12,282 bases of DNA from the NCBI GenBank assembly GCA_009784845.1, contig WQXK01000022.1, forward strand, positions 1 to 12,282, given 5' to 3'. The translations under genes were made by a program, and so were the position numbers. Positions 1 to 6,740 of the stretch are shown here, one piece after another (within the stretch, counting starts at the first letter, position 1; each line of letters begins with the position of its first letter). Source of the DNA: Dehalococcoidia bacterium. Its GTDB lineage: Bacteria > Chloroflexota > Dehalococcoidia > Dehalococcoidales > UBA1222. The notes under the pieces are model-generated. The model had not been told where the DNA came from. It saw only the letters and a program-made list of their open reading frames with translations, and made no database searches.

Positions 1-1058
1 ATCCGTCGACGCACGGCGTGTTCCGTATGCGCGTGACGCTTGACGGCGAAATTATTCAGGACGTTGAGCCTGTATTCGGTTATCTGCACCGCGGACTTGA
101 GAAGCTGTGCGAAAAGCACACATACAAGCAAAATATCCCTCTCACCGACCGCTTGGACTACGTTTCCGCCATCAATAACAATTGGCCGTATGTTGCAGCT
201 GTTGAGAAGCTGGCGGACATACAGGTGCCGCAACGCGCCGAGTTCATGCGCGTCATCATGGGTGAGTTGCAGCGTATCGCCAGCCACCTGTTAGCCGTCG
301 GTTCGCTGATGAACGATATGGGCATTTTCTATACCGCTTTCATGTACATGTTCCGTGAGCGCGAAAAAATCATTGACCTGTTGGAGATGGTAACCGGTCA
401 GAGGCTGCTCTACAACTATATGCGCTTCGGCGGGGTAAGCATGGATTTCCCGACTGAGTTCCTGCCTGCTTTGGCAGATTTTCTGAAAATAATGCCAGGG
501 TATCTGGATGAGTACGACAGTATGCTTGCAGACAATGAAATCCTGCTGTCACGCACCAAAGGCGTCGGCGTATTGTCGGCTGCGGCGGCAATTGATGCAT
601 CCACATCCGGGCCGATGTTACGCGGCTCCGGCGTCAAATGGGACCTGCGCAAAGACTCTCCGTACTCGGTTTATGACAGGTTTGAGTTTGATGTCCCCGT
701 CGGACAAAACGGTGACTGTTACGACCGCTACCGCGTCAGGATGGAAGAGATGCGCCAAAGCCTGCGCATAATCCACCAGGCAGTGGAGCAACTGCCGTCA
801 GGCAGTGAAAAGGTTTCCGTACCATTGCGTCTGCGTCCCGCCAAGGGTGAGGTATACACCCAAATTGAGGCACCGCGCGGCATACTTGGTTGTTATCTGG
901 TTTCAGACGGCAGCGAGAAGCCCTACCGCTGTCACTTCCGCGCCCCGGCGCTCATCAACTTAACCGTGTTGCGCAACCTGCTTATCGGTCAAAAGCTGGC
1001 CGATGCCATCATAATTTTCGGCAGTATTGATATTTCAATGGGTGAGGTGGACCGCTGA
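1..1058 (+). CDS. nuoD: NADH-quinone oxidoreductase subunit D (NuoD, 49-kDa), 5' end outside the window
   Basis: NuoD is the peripheral-arm subunit of complex I that, with NuoB, forms the quinone-reduction site next to Fe-S cluster N2. The reading frame is open from the first bases and begins in the family's N-terminal motif (PSTHGVFRMRVTLDGE), so only about 15-25 residues are missing. The GTG at 18 lies inside that motif and is not the true start. The His of STHG and the Tyr of LDYVSA correspond to the quinone-site His and Tyr known in this family. The C-terminus, DISMGEVDR followed by TGA, is the canonical NuoD end. About 351 residues are visible, which suits a free-standing NuoD rather than a NuoCD fusion, although the fusion cannot be excluded because the upstream part is not seen. 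The stop overlaps the nuoH start in ATGA, implying translational coupling. Confidence 0.96.
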   Translation, partial: PSTHGVFRMRVTLDGEIIQDVEPVFGYLHRGLEKLCEKHTYKQNIPLTDRLDYVSAINNNWPYVAAVEKLADIQVPQRAEFMRVIMGELQRIASHLLAVGSLMNDMGIFYTAFMYMFREREKIIDLLEMVTGQRLLYNYMRFGGVSMDFPTEFLPALADFLKIMPGYLDEYDSMLADNEILLSRTKGVGVLSAAAAIDASTSGPMLRGSGVKWDLRKDSPYSVYDRFEFDVPVGQNGDCYDRYRVRMEEMRQSLRIIHQAVEQLPSGSEKVSVPLRLRPAKGEVYTQIEAPRGILGCYLVSDGSEKPYRCHFRAPALINLTVLRNLLIGQKLADAIIIFGSIDISMGEVDR

Positions 1059-2143
1059 TGAACTGGAGTCTTTCACCCGACTGGCCGGGCAACTTCTGGC
1101 TGAGACTTATCATCGTAGCCGTTGTAATCATCGCCTATGTGATGTCCAGCGTCATCATGTTCATTTGGATGGAGCGCCGCGTTATCGCGCGCTTCCAGTC
1201 CAGGCTCGGACCCAACAGAGCCGGACCATTCGGTCTATTGCAGGCATTCGCCGACACCGTTAAAATCCTGACCAAAGAGGATATCATCCCGACTTTGGCG
1301 GATAAGCTTCTGTTCTGGATTGCTCCGGCTATAGCATTCGTGCCAACTCTGATGATCATGGCCGTCATTCCGCTGATGAACGGCTTGCAGCTGGCCGACC
1401 TTAACGTAGGCATATTATATATAGCCGCTGTCAGCGCCATTGCCTCCATCGGTGTATTCCTGTCTGGTATGGCAGGCAACAACAAGTACTCACTGGTTGG
1501 CGCTATACGTGAAATTGCACAGCTTATCAGCTTTGAGATCCCTATGGTGCTGGCCATTGCCGGGCTTGTGATCGCCAGCGGTTCCATGTCAGTTTCCGGC
1601 ATTATTGAGGCGCAAAACATACCATTTATTCTGGTTCAGCCGCTGGGTTTTATGATATTTATTGTGGCAATTCTGGCCGAAATAAACCGCACACCCTTTG
1701 ATTTGGTGGAAGCCGACTCGGAACTTACATGCGGCTTCAACACTGAGTACTCCGGCATGAAATTCGCACTGCTCTACCTCACCGAGTACAGTGAAGCTGT
1801 GGTTGGCTCTGCACTTATTGCGACCTTTTTCCTCGGCGGATGGCGCGGTCCATTGCTGCCGGGAATATTATGGTTTGCTATAAAGATGTTCGCCAGTTTC
1901 ATGTTTATTTTATGGCTTCGCGGCACGCTGCCGCGTCTGCGCATTGACCAGTCCATGCGGCTGGCGTGGAAAGGTCTGCTTCCTTTGGCATTTGTCAATT
2001 TGTTCATCATCGGGCTGAAAAGCGTATTCCTGCCGGATTTGTCGCTATGGATCAGCGTGCCGACGTATATTTTAATTTCACTTATACTTGTCATGTTATG
2101 GGCTATGTTCATGCGTAAAGAGAGTCAATCGTTTGGCGGGTAA
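1058..2143 (+). CDS. nuoH: NADH-quinone oxidoreductase subunit H (NuoH)
   Basis: NuoH is the membrane subunit that links the peripheral arm to the proton-pumping arm and forms most of the quinone chamber. The 361-residue protein has about eight or nine hydrophobic segments. The family's diagnostic loops are intact: residues 39-78 (ERRVIARFQSRLGPNRAGP, then a segment ending TKEDIIP), residues 208-233 (EINRTPFDLVEADSEL, then a segment ending FNTEYSG) and, from residue 288, RGTLPRLRIDQSMRLAWK. The many conserved acidic and arginine residues of these loops belong to the proton-input path in characterised complexes. The ATG overlaps the nuoD stop by one base. In most bacteria nuoE, nuoF and nuoG lie between nuoD and nuoH, and here nothing does. 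Length and motifs are otherwise ordinary. Confidence 0.97.
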   Translation: MNWSLSPDWPGNFWLRLIIVAVVIIAYVMSSVIMFIWMERRVIARFQSRLGPNRAGPFGLLQAFADTVKILTKEDIIPTLADKLLFWIAPAIAFVPTLMIMAVIPLMNGLQLADLNVGILYIAAVSAIASIGVFLSGMAGNNKYSLVGAIREIAQLISFEIPMVLAIAGLVIASGSMSVSGIIEAQNIPFILVQPLGFMIFIVAILAEINRTPFDLVEADSELTCGFNTEYSGMKFALLYLTEYSEAVVGSALIATFFLGGWRGPLLPGILWFAIKMFASFMFILWLRGTLPRLRIDQSMRLAWKGLLPLAFVNLFIIGLKSVFLPDLSLWISVPTYILISLILVMLWAMFMRKESQSFGG

Positions 2144-2159
2144 TATTTTTGGTGCGGGG

Positions 2160-4025
2160 ATGCTCAAAGGTCTTGGCGTTACATTCAAGAACCTTTTAAA
2201 GCGCCCCGTGACAGTGCAATACCCCGAGCAAAGGCTGAACGTCTCGCGGCGTGAGCGCGGCACGGTGCTGGCATGGTCAATGGAGAAATGCACCGGCTGC
2301 TACACCTGTCAGCGGGCATGCCCCCATAAATGCATACGCATTGAAACATCCCCAGAGGGACAGAAATACGACGCCGTTGTGCCATGCGTACAACGCTGTC
2401 CGGCTCACGTTGATGCGGCGCGCTATATCCGCTGCATCGCCTCAGGCAAACCGGAGGAAGCAGTGGCCGTGATACGCGAAAAACTGCCTCTCCCTTCTGC
2501 ATGTGCCTATATCTGCGCTCATCCCTGCGAGAACAACTGCAACCGCGGCGAAATCGATGAGCCTATATCCATCAGAAAACTTAAGCGCTATGCCATAGAT
2601 CATGACAATGGTATGTGGAAAGCAAATGTCAGGCAATCACCCGCATCAGGCAAGAAAGTGGCCGTAATCGGTGCCGGACCGGCAGGGCTTACGGTTGCCT
2701 ACTACCTTGCACGCAAAGGGCACAGCGTCACTGTATTTGAAGCATTGCCCGCCACCGGCGGTATGATGAAAGTCGGCATTCCCGACTACCGCTTGCCGCC
2801 GAAAATTCTGGAGGGTGACATCAAAGAGATTGAGAATATCGGTGTGAGCATCAAAACCGATATCAGAATAGAATCGGTGGATAAGCTGCTTGACGACGGC
2901 TACAATGCAGTCTTCGTGGGGGTAGGCGCGCATCAGGCCATGGCTCTCGGGGTTCCGGGTGATGCCGAAGATGGAGTCTTGGGCGGAGTGGATTTCTTGC
3001 GCGATGTCAATCTCGGAAATCATCGCAAGCTGGGCAAGCGCGTGGCTGTAATCGGCGGCGGCAATACCGCCATCGACTGCGCCCGCACAGCTGTGCGCGA
3101 AGGAGCCGAAGAGGTCAGTTTAATTTATCGCCGTACACGCGCCGAAATGCCGGCTGCCCCTGAGGAAATCGAAGAAGCAGTGGATGAGGGTGTCAAGCTG
3201 GTGTTTTTAGCTGCCCCGTCCAGAGTATTACGTCAGGACGGCAAGCTTCAGCTGGAGTGCGTTCGTATGAAGCTGGGTGCTGAGGATTCCAGCGGCAGAC
3301 GCAGACCTGAGCAGATTGCCGGCAGTGAGTATCTCATTGAACTTGAGCACATCATTTCAGCCGTGAGCCAAAGTCCCATCATACCCAAGGAATTTGCCTT
3401 GTCCACCGACCGCGGCAGCCGCCTGATAGTAGGCAACGAAACGCTGACTACCACAAAAGCCGGGGTATATGCCGGAGGTGATGCCGTGCTTGGACCAGCA
3501 ACAGTGATTGAGTGCATTGCGCAGGGGCGCCTTGCGGCAAGTTCGATGGACAAATATCTCGGAGGCGACGGCGACATCAAAGAAACGCTGGCTACGCCTG
3601 AGAGTCCCTTGCAGCGCATAGGTGCACCGCGCGAAGGCTTCCGTCCGCACAACGATACCATTGAACACGGCAGGAGATTGAGCACGTTTGAAGGTGTGGA
3701 AATAGGCTGGAGCAAGGAAGATGCCGAGTCCGAGTGTGCTCGCTGCCTGCGCTGTGACGTACAGTACAAACCCGAAAAATGGGAACTCAAGGGCGGGCAA
3801 TGCATCTACTGCGGTCTGTGCGTCGAGGCATGCCCGTTTGATGCGCTTTATATGGGAACGGAATATGAGCGTTCCAGCTACCGCTTATCCGAGCAGACAC
3901 TACCTAAAGAAGAACTGCTCACGCCGCAAAAGCGGCAGGCCAGCGGCTACTACCATAGTGAAATCGCGCGCACTCTGCCTGAGCAGACACTGTGCATTGA
4001 TAAGACAAAAGACAAGAAGAAATAG
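2160..4025 (+). CDS. nuoI: NuoI ferredoxin subunit with a GltD-like NAD(P)H:FAD oxidoreductase module inserted between its two 4Fe-4S motifs
   Basis: NuoI normally carries clusters N6a and N6b and passes electrons to NuoB. Here it is 621 residues, several times the usual length. Residues 1-71 are NuoI: start MLKGLGVTFKNLLKRPVTVQ, then the first 4Fe-4S motif, C44-C47-C50-C54-P55. From about residue 72 the chain becomes a GltD-family protein, with a Cys-rich region (C76, C80, C115, C119, C123, C127), an FAD Rossmann fingerprint GAGPAG at 171-176, an NAD(P) fingerprint GGGNTA at 299-304 with YRRTRAEMP at 323-331, and the FAD-closing AGGDA at 438-442. C526, C529 and C532 end the module. NuoI then resumes with C548-C551-C554-C558-P559 and DALYMGTEYER. 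I chose the ATG at 2160, 16 bases after nuoH, because it matches the usual NuoI N-terminus; earlier in-frame codons overlap nuoH. No stop or frameshift interrupts it. Family and domain calls are firm. The NAD(P)H dehydrogenase role is inferred. Confidence 0.93.
   Translation: MLKGLGVTFKNLLKRPVTVQYPEQRLNVSRRERGTVLAWSMEKCTGCYTCQRACPHKCIRIETSPEGQKYDAVVPCVQRCPAHVDAARYIRCIASGKPEEAVAVIREKLPLPSACAYICAHPCENNCNRGEIDEPISIRKLKRYAIDHDNGMWKANVRQSPASGKKVAVIGAGPAGLTVAYYLARKGHSVTVFEALPATGGMMKVGIPDYRLPPKILEGDIKEIENIGVSIKTDIRIESVDKLLDDGYNAVFVGVGAHQAMALGVPGDAEDGVLGGVDFLRDVNLGNHRKLGKRVAVIGGGNTAIDCARTAVREGAEEVSLIYRRTRAEMPAAPEEIEEAVDEGVKLVFLAAPSRVLRQDGKLQLECVRMKLGAEDSSGRRRPEQIAGSEYLIELEHIISAVSQSPIIPKEFALSTDRGSRLIVGNETLTTTKAGVYAGGDAVLGPATVIECIAQGRLAASSMDKYLGGDGDIKETLATPESPLQRIGAPREGFRPHNDTIEHGRRLSTFEGVEIGWSKEDAESECARCLRCDVQYKPEKWELKGGQCIYCGLCVEACPFDALYMGTEYERSSYRLSEQTLPKEELLTPQKRQASGYYHSEIARTLPEQTLCIDKTKDKKK
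2373..3764 (+). other. Inserted GltD/DPD-like flavin module inside nuoI (residues ~72-535)
   Basis: This is a sub-feature of nuoI covering the roughly 464 residues absent from ordinary NuoI. It is a complete module, not a fragment. It starts with an abbreviated first cysteine pair (PCVQRCPAHVDAARYI), continues with a CAYICAHPCENNC stretch and a helical DEPISIRKLKRYA segment typical of the Fe-S domain in GltD, dihydropyrimidine dehydrogenase and NfnB-like proteins, then two Rossmann folds, and ends with ECARCLRCD. In characterised relatives such a module moves electrons between NAD(P)H, FAD and 4Fe-4S clusters. Removing it leaves about 157 residues that read continuously as NuoI, which is why I call it an insertion rather than a tandem fusion. 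The boundaries are approximate to about 5-10 residues. Confidence 0.88.
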
Positions 4026-4032
4026 TAAAATT

Positions 4033-4539
4033 ATGGGCATGAATATAGCATTTTGGGTGTTGGCAGCGACTGCAACGGCAGGTGCGCTTATGGTTGTGAG
4101 CATGCGCAGCCTGTTCCGTGCCGCGCTTGGGCTGATATTGTGCTTTTTGTCAATTGCAGGGTTGTTCATCACTCTTACGGCCGAGTATCTTGGCATAGTA
4201 CAAATTTTGATTTATGTAGGTGCTATTGCCGTGCTGATTATCATGTCCATCGTACTGACGCGCGATATTGAGCACAGCAATGTGCCATCGCCTTATAAAC
4301 TGCCGGCAGTTTTGGGAGCTCTATCCTTTATTGGCGTAGCCACCTGGACCATACTCAATACCAAATGGGATAACAACACCGGCATGGCATTACTTCCCAT
4401 ATCGCCGAGAACACTGCATACTGAATCCATCGGACAGATGCTTTTCGGGCAGGATGGTTTGGTGCTGGCAGTGGAAATTGCGGCACTGCTCATACTTGTG
4501 GCCGTAATCGGCGCAATTAGTGTAGCTAAAGAGAAATAA
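4033..4539 (+). CDS. nuoJ: NADH-quinone oxidoreductase subunit J (NuoJ)
   Basis: NuoJ is a small membrane subunit of complex I whose third helix contains a pi-bulge thought to couple quinone chemistry to pumping. The 168-residue product has five hydrophobic segments. It shows the signature AEYLGIVQILIYVGAIAVL at about residues 50-68, whose YVGAI element marks the pi-bulge helix. The start could be ATG 4033 or ATG 4039 (MGMN). I use the first, 7 bases after the nuoI stop, preceded by a purine-rich GAAGAAA that may act as a weak ribosome site. Longer in-frame extensions run back into the nuoI coding region and are not credible. The C-terminus ends in ISVAKEK. Its position between nuoI and nuoK is the standard order. 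Confidence 0.95.
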   Translation: MGMNIAFWVLAATATAGALMVVSMRSLFRAALGLILCFLSIAGLFITLTAEYLGIVQILIYVGAIAVLIIMSIVLTRDIEHSNVPSPYKLPAVLGALSFIGVATWTILNTKWDNNTGMALLPISPRTLHTESIGQMLFGQDGLVLAVEIAALLILVAVIGAISVAKEK

Positions 4540-4541
4540 TT

Positions 4542-4847
4542 ATGAATATCGGACTTACGCATTACCTTGTTTTATCTGTTTTGCTCTTCGGCATCGGGCT
4601 GTACGGAACGTTGTCACGGCGCCATGCCATCGTAGTCCTTATGTGCATTGAGTTAATGCTCGATGCGGCCAATCTAATGCTTGTCGCTTTCTCACGTTAC
4701 GTCTTCAGCCACGGCGGACAGGCAATCGTCATCTTTAGCTTGGTAGTGGCTGCAGCCGAGGTTTCGGTGGGGCTGGCGATTATCATCTCGTTTTATCGCC
4801 AGCGCAAAAATATTGATATTAAAGATATCAACCTGTTGAAATGGTAA
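4542..4847 (+). CDS. nuoK: NADH-quinone oxidoreductase subunit K (NuoK)
   Basis: NuoK is the MrpC-like three-helix subunit that, with NuoJ, contributes one proton channel of complex I. The product has 101 residues, the usual size, and three hydrophobic helices. The two membrane glutamates essential in the family are present: E37 in LMCIELMLDAANL and E73 in VAAAEVSVGLAI, matching E36 and E72 of the E. coli protein. The ATG lies 2 bases after the nuoJ stop, so the two are probably translationally coupled. Nothing is unusual apart from a slightly extended charged tail (RQRKNIDIKDINLLKW). Confidence 0.97.
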   Translation: MNIGLTHYLVLSVLLFGIGLYGTLSRRHAIVVLMCIELMLDAANLMLVAFSRYVFSHGGQAIVIFSLVVAAAEVSVGLAIIISFYRQRKNIDIKDINLLKW

Positions 4848-4850
4848 GAA

Positions 4851-6740
4851 ATGCATATTAGCAGCATATCACCTGAGTTTATTTGGGCCATCTTGTGGTT
4901 GCCTCTGGCGGCTTTCGCCGTCATAGCACCCCTTATCCGCCCATTTCCCGGCAAGGCCGAGCCTGCAAGCTTTATCTCCATCGCGGCCGTGGGGGCGTCA
5001 TTCGTGCTGTCGTGCTGGCTGCTGATCAGCGTTTGGAATGCGGACGGGCATCAAATTCTGGTTAATGGCATCACGTGGCTCAGCCTGACAAACGGACCGG
5101 TTTTCAACTTCGGTCTGTTGCTTGATCCACTTAGTGCCGTGATGCTGGTTGTGGTCACATCGGTCAGCTTGATGGTGCAGATTTACTCGCGCGCCTATAT
5201 GCACTCCGACCCGTCTTATCGGCGCTATTTCGCATTCATTTCGCTTTTCACCGCCTCAATGCTTGGCCTCATTATGTCAGCTAACCTGCTTTCGACATTC
5301 ATATTCTGGGAACTCGTGGGTCTGTCGTCTTATCTGCTCATCGGCTTTTGGTTCCATCGTCCGTCAGCCGTCGCCGCAGCCAAAAAGGCTTTCCTCATCA
5401 CGCGCATAGGCGACATCGGCTTTTTGGCAGCGCTGTTGTTGCTTTACTCCAGAACCAACACATTGGACATACTCACACTTAACAGCAGTGCCGTCACCGC
5501 TGTACTTTCAGGCAGTGTTTTGACATTGGCGGCTTTGGGATTGTTTCTGGGAGCGGTGGGTAAGTCAGGGCAGTTCCCTCTGCACATCTGGCTGCCCGAC
5601 GCCATGGAAGGTCCCACACCTGTTTCCGCCCTCATACATGCAGCTACTATGGTTGCGGCAGGCGTGTTTCTGGTTGGGCGCATGTTTCCGCTATTTGAGG
5701 CTGCACCTCACGCCTTAACCGTTGTTGGCATCATTGGGGCTTTCACCGCTGTTTTTGCCGGAACAATGGGCTTGGTGATGAAAGACATCAAGCGCGTACT
5801 GGCCTACTCCACCATCTCGCAACTGGGGCTTATGTTCCTGGGTCTGTCCGTCGGCGGGGTTTGGGTCGGCATATTCTATTTGTTCAATCATGCCTTCTTC
5901 AAGGCATTGCTCTTTCTCGGTGCAGGAAGCATCAACCACGCCACAGGCACCTTCGATATGCGCGAAATGGGCGGACTGCGCAAGAAACTCCCATGGACAT
6001 GCGCCTGTTTTACATTGGCAGCGTTGTCCCTTGCCGGAATTTGGCCGCTTGCTGGATTTTTCAGCAAGGAAGGCGTACTTGCCGCAGTTTGGGACAAACA
6101 ACCTGTGTTGTTCGCATTTGCCATTGTGACAACTTTTCTCACCGCCTTTTATATCTTCCGCGTGGTATTCATGGTTTTTGCCGGCAAATACCGCGGAGAG
6201 CAGCATCTGCATGAGTCGTCCAAAAACATGTTGCTCCCCATGCTCATCCTGGCCGTTCCCGCGCTTGCATCCAGCTGGCTCAATGCCAATGGCGGATTTG
6301 AGGGGCTCTTTGAGGGTCATGCCACTCACGGCTTTTTTGAGGGCATTGTTGGACTGCTGGCGCATCCGCTGGCATGGATTTCACTGGCAACGGCAGGGCT
6401 TGGCATACTGCTTGCCTACGTGATGTATATAAAAGTTTGGATCAAACCAGATCGCCTAAAAGGTGGGTTGCATCCTATATATGCCATACTTACACGCAAG
6501 TACTGGATGGACGACCTGTATGAAAACCTTATCGCCCGAAGCCTGCTCTACCGCGGGGCCTTCCATATTGCACAATGGTTTGACCATGTGGTAATTGACG
6601 GGGCAACAAACGGAGTGGCTGCTATTACCAAAGCGGCAGCAAAGCATACAAGCCGCACTCAAAATGGTGCGTTGCAGCTATATGCCTTGGTTGCCGTGAT
6701 GGGAGCCTTGATTATTGCATTGGTGGTAATACTCGTATGA
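4851..6740 (+). CDS. nuoL: NADH-quinone oxidoreductase subunit L (NuoL), antiporter-like proton pump
   Basis: NuoL is the distal antiporter-like subunit of complex I and carries the long lateral helix along the membrane arm. The protein has 629 residues, the typical size (E. coli about 613), with many hydrophobic helices. The pump residues are visible: E154 in FWELVGLSSYLLIGFW (TM5 glutamate) and K238 in GKSGQFPLHIWLPDAMEGPT (TM7 lysine), followed by PVSALIHAATMVAAGVFL. NHAFFKALLFLGAGSINH and GGLRKKLPWT are further family signatures. The C-terminal region runs through a hydrophilic stretch (HPIYAILTRKYWMDDLYENL) to a final transmembrane helix, so the lateral-helix and anchor portion is complete. 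It starts 3 bases after nuoK, and its TGA stop overlaps the nuoM ATG. Confidence 0.97.
   Translation: MHISSISPEFIWAILWLPLAAFAVIAPLIRPFPGKAEPASFISIAAVGASFVLSCWLLISVWNADGHQILVNGITWLSLTNGPVFNFGLLLDPLSAVMLVVVTSVSLMVQIYSRAYMHSDPSYRRYFAFISLFTASMLGLIMSANLLSTFIFWELVGLSSYLLIGFWFHRPSAVAAAKKAFLITRIGDIGFLAALLLLYSRTNTLDILTLNSSAVTAVLSGSVLTLAALGLFLGAVGKSGQFPLHIWLPDAMEGPTPVSALIHAATMVAAGVFLVGRMFPLFEAAPHALTVVGIIGAFTAVFAGTMGLVMKDIKRVLAYSTISQLGLMFLGLSVGGVWVGIFYLFNHAFFKALLFLGAGSINHATGTFDMREMGGLRKKLPWTCACFTLAALSLAGIWPLAGFFSKEGVLAAVWDKQPVLFAFAIVTTFLTAFYIFRVVFMVFAGKYRGEQHLHESSKNMLLPMLILAVPALASSWLNANGGFEGLFEGHATHGFFEGIVGLLAHPLAWISLATAGLGILLAYVMYIKVWIKPDRLKGGLHPIYAILTRKYWMDDLYENLIARSLLYRGAFHIAQWFDHVVIDGATNGVAAITKAAAKHTSRTQNGALQLYALVAVMGALIIALVVILV

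Noticed and set aside
1135..1620. Long minus-strand open frame inside nuoH, with similar ones inside nuoL, nuoM and nuoI
   Set aside because: They lie antisense to strongly conserved genes, lack ribosome sites and show no family motifs. They are by-products of the codon pattern of the real genes.
2160..4025. Possibility that nuoI is an ordinary GltD-type flavoprotein with a C-terminal ferredoxin and not a complex I subunit
   Set aside because: The N-terminus (GLGVTFKNLLKRPVTVQ), the first cluster motif with KCIRIETSPEGQKYD, and the C-terminal DALYMGTEYER are NuoI-specific, and the gene sits exactly in the nuoI position between nuoH and nuoJ with no other nuoI visible.
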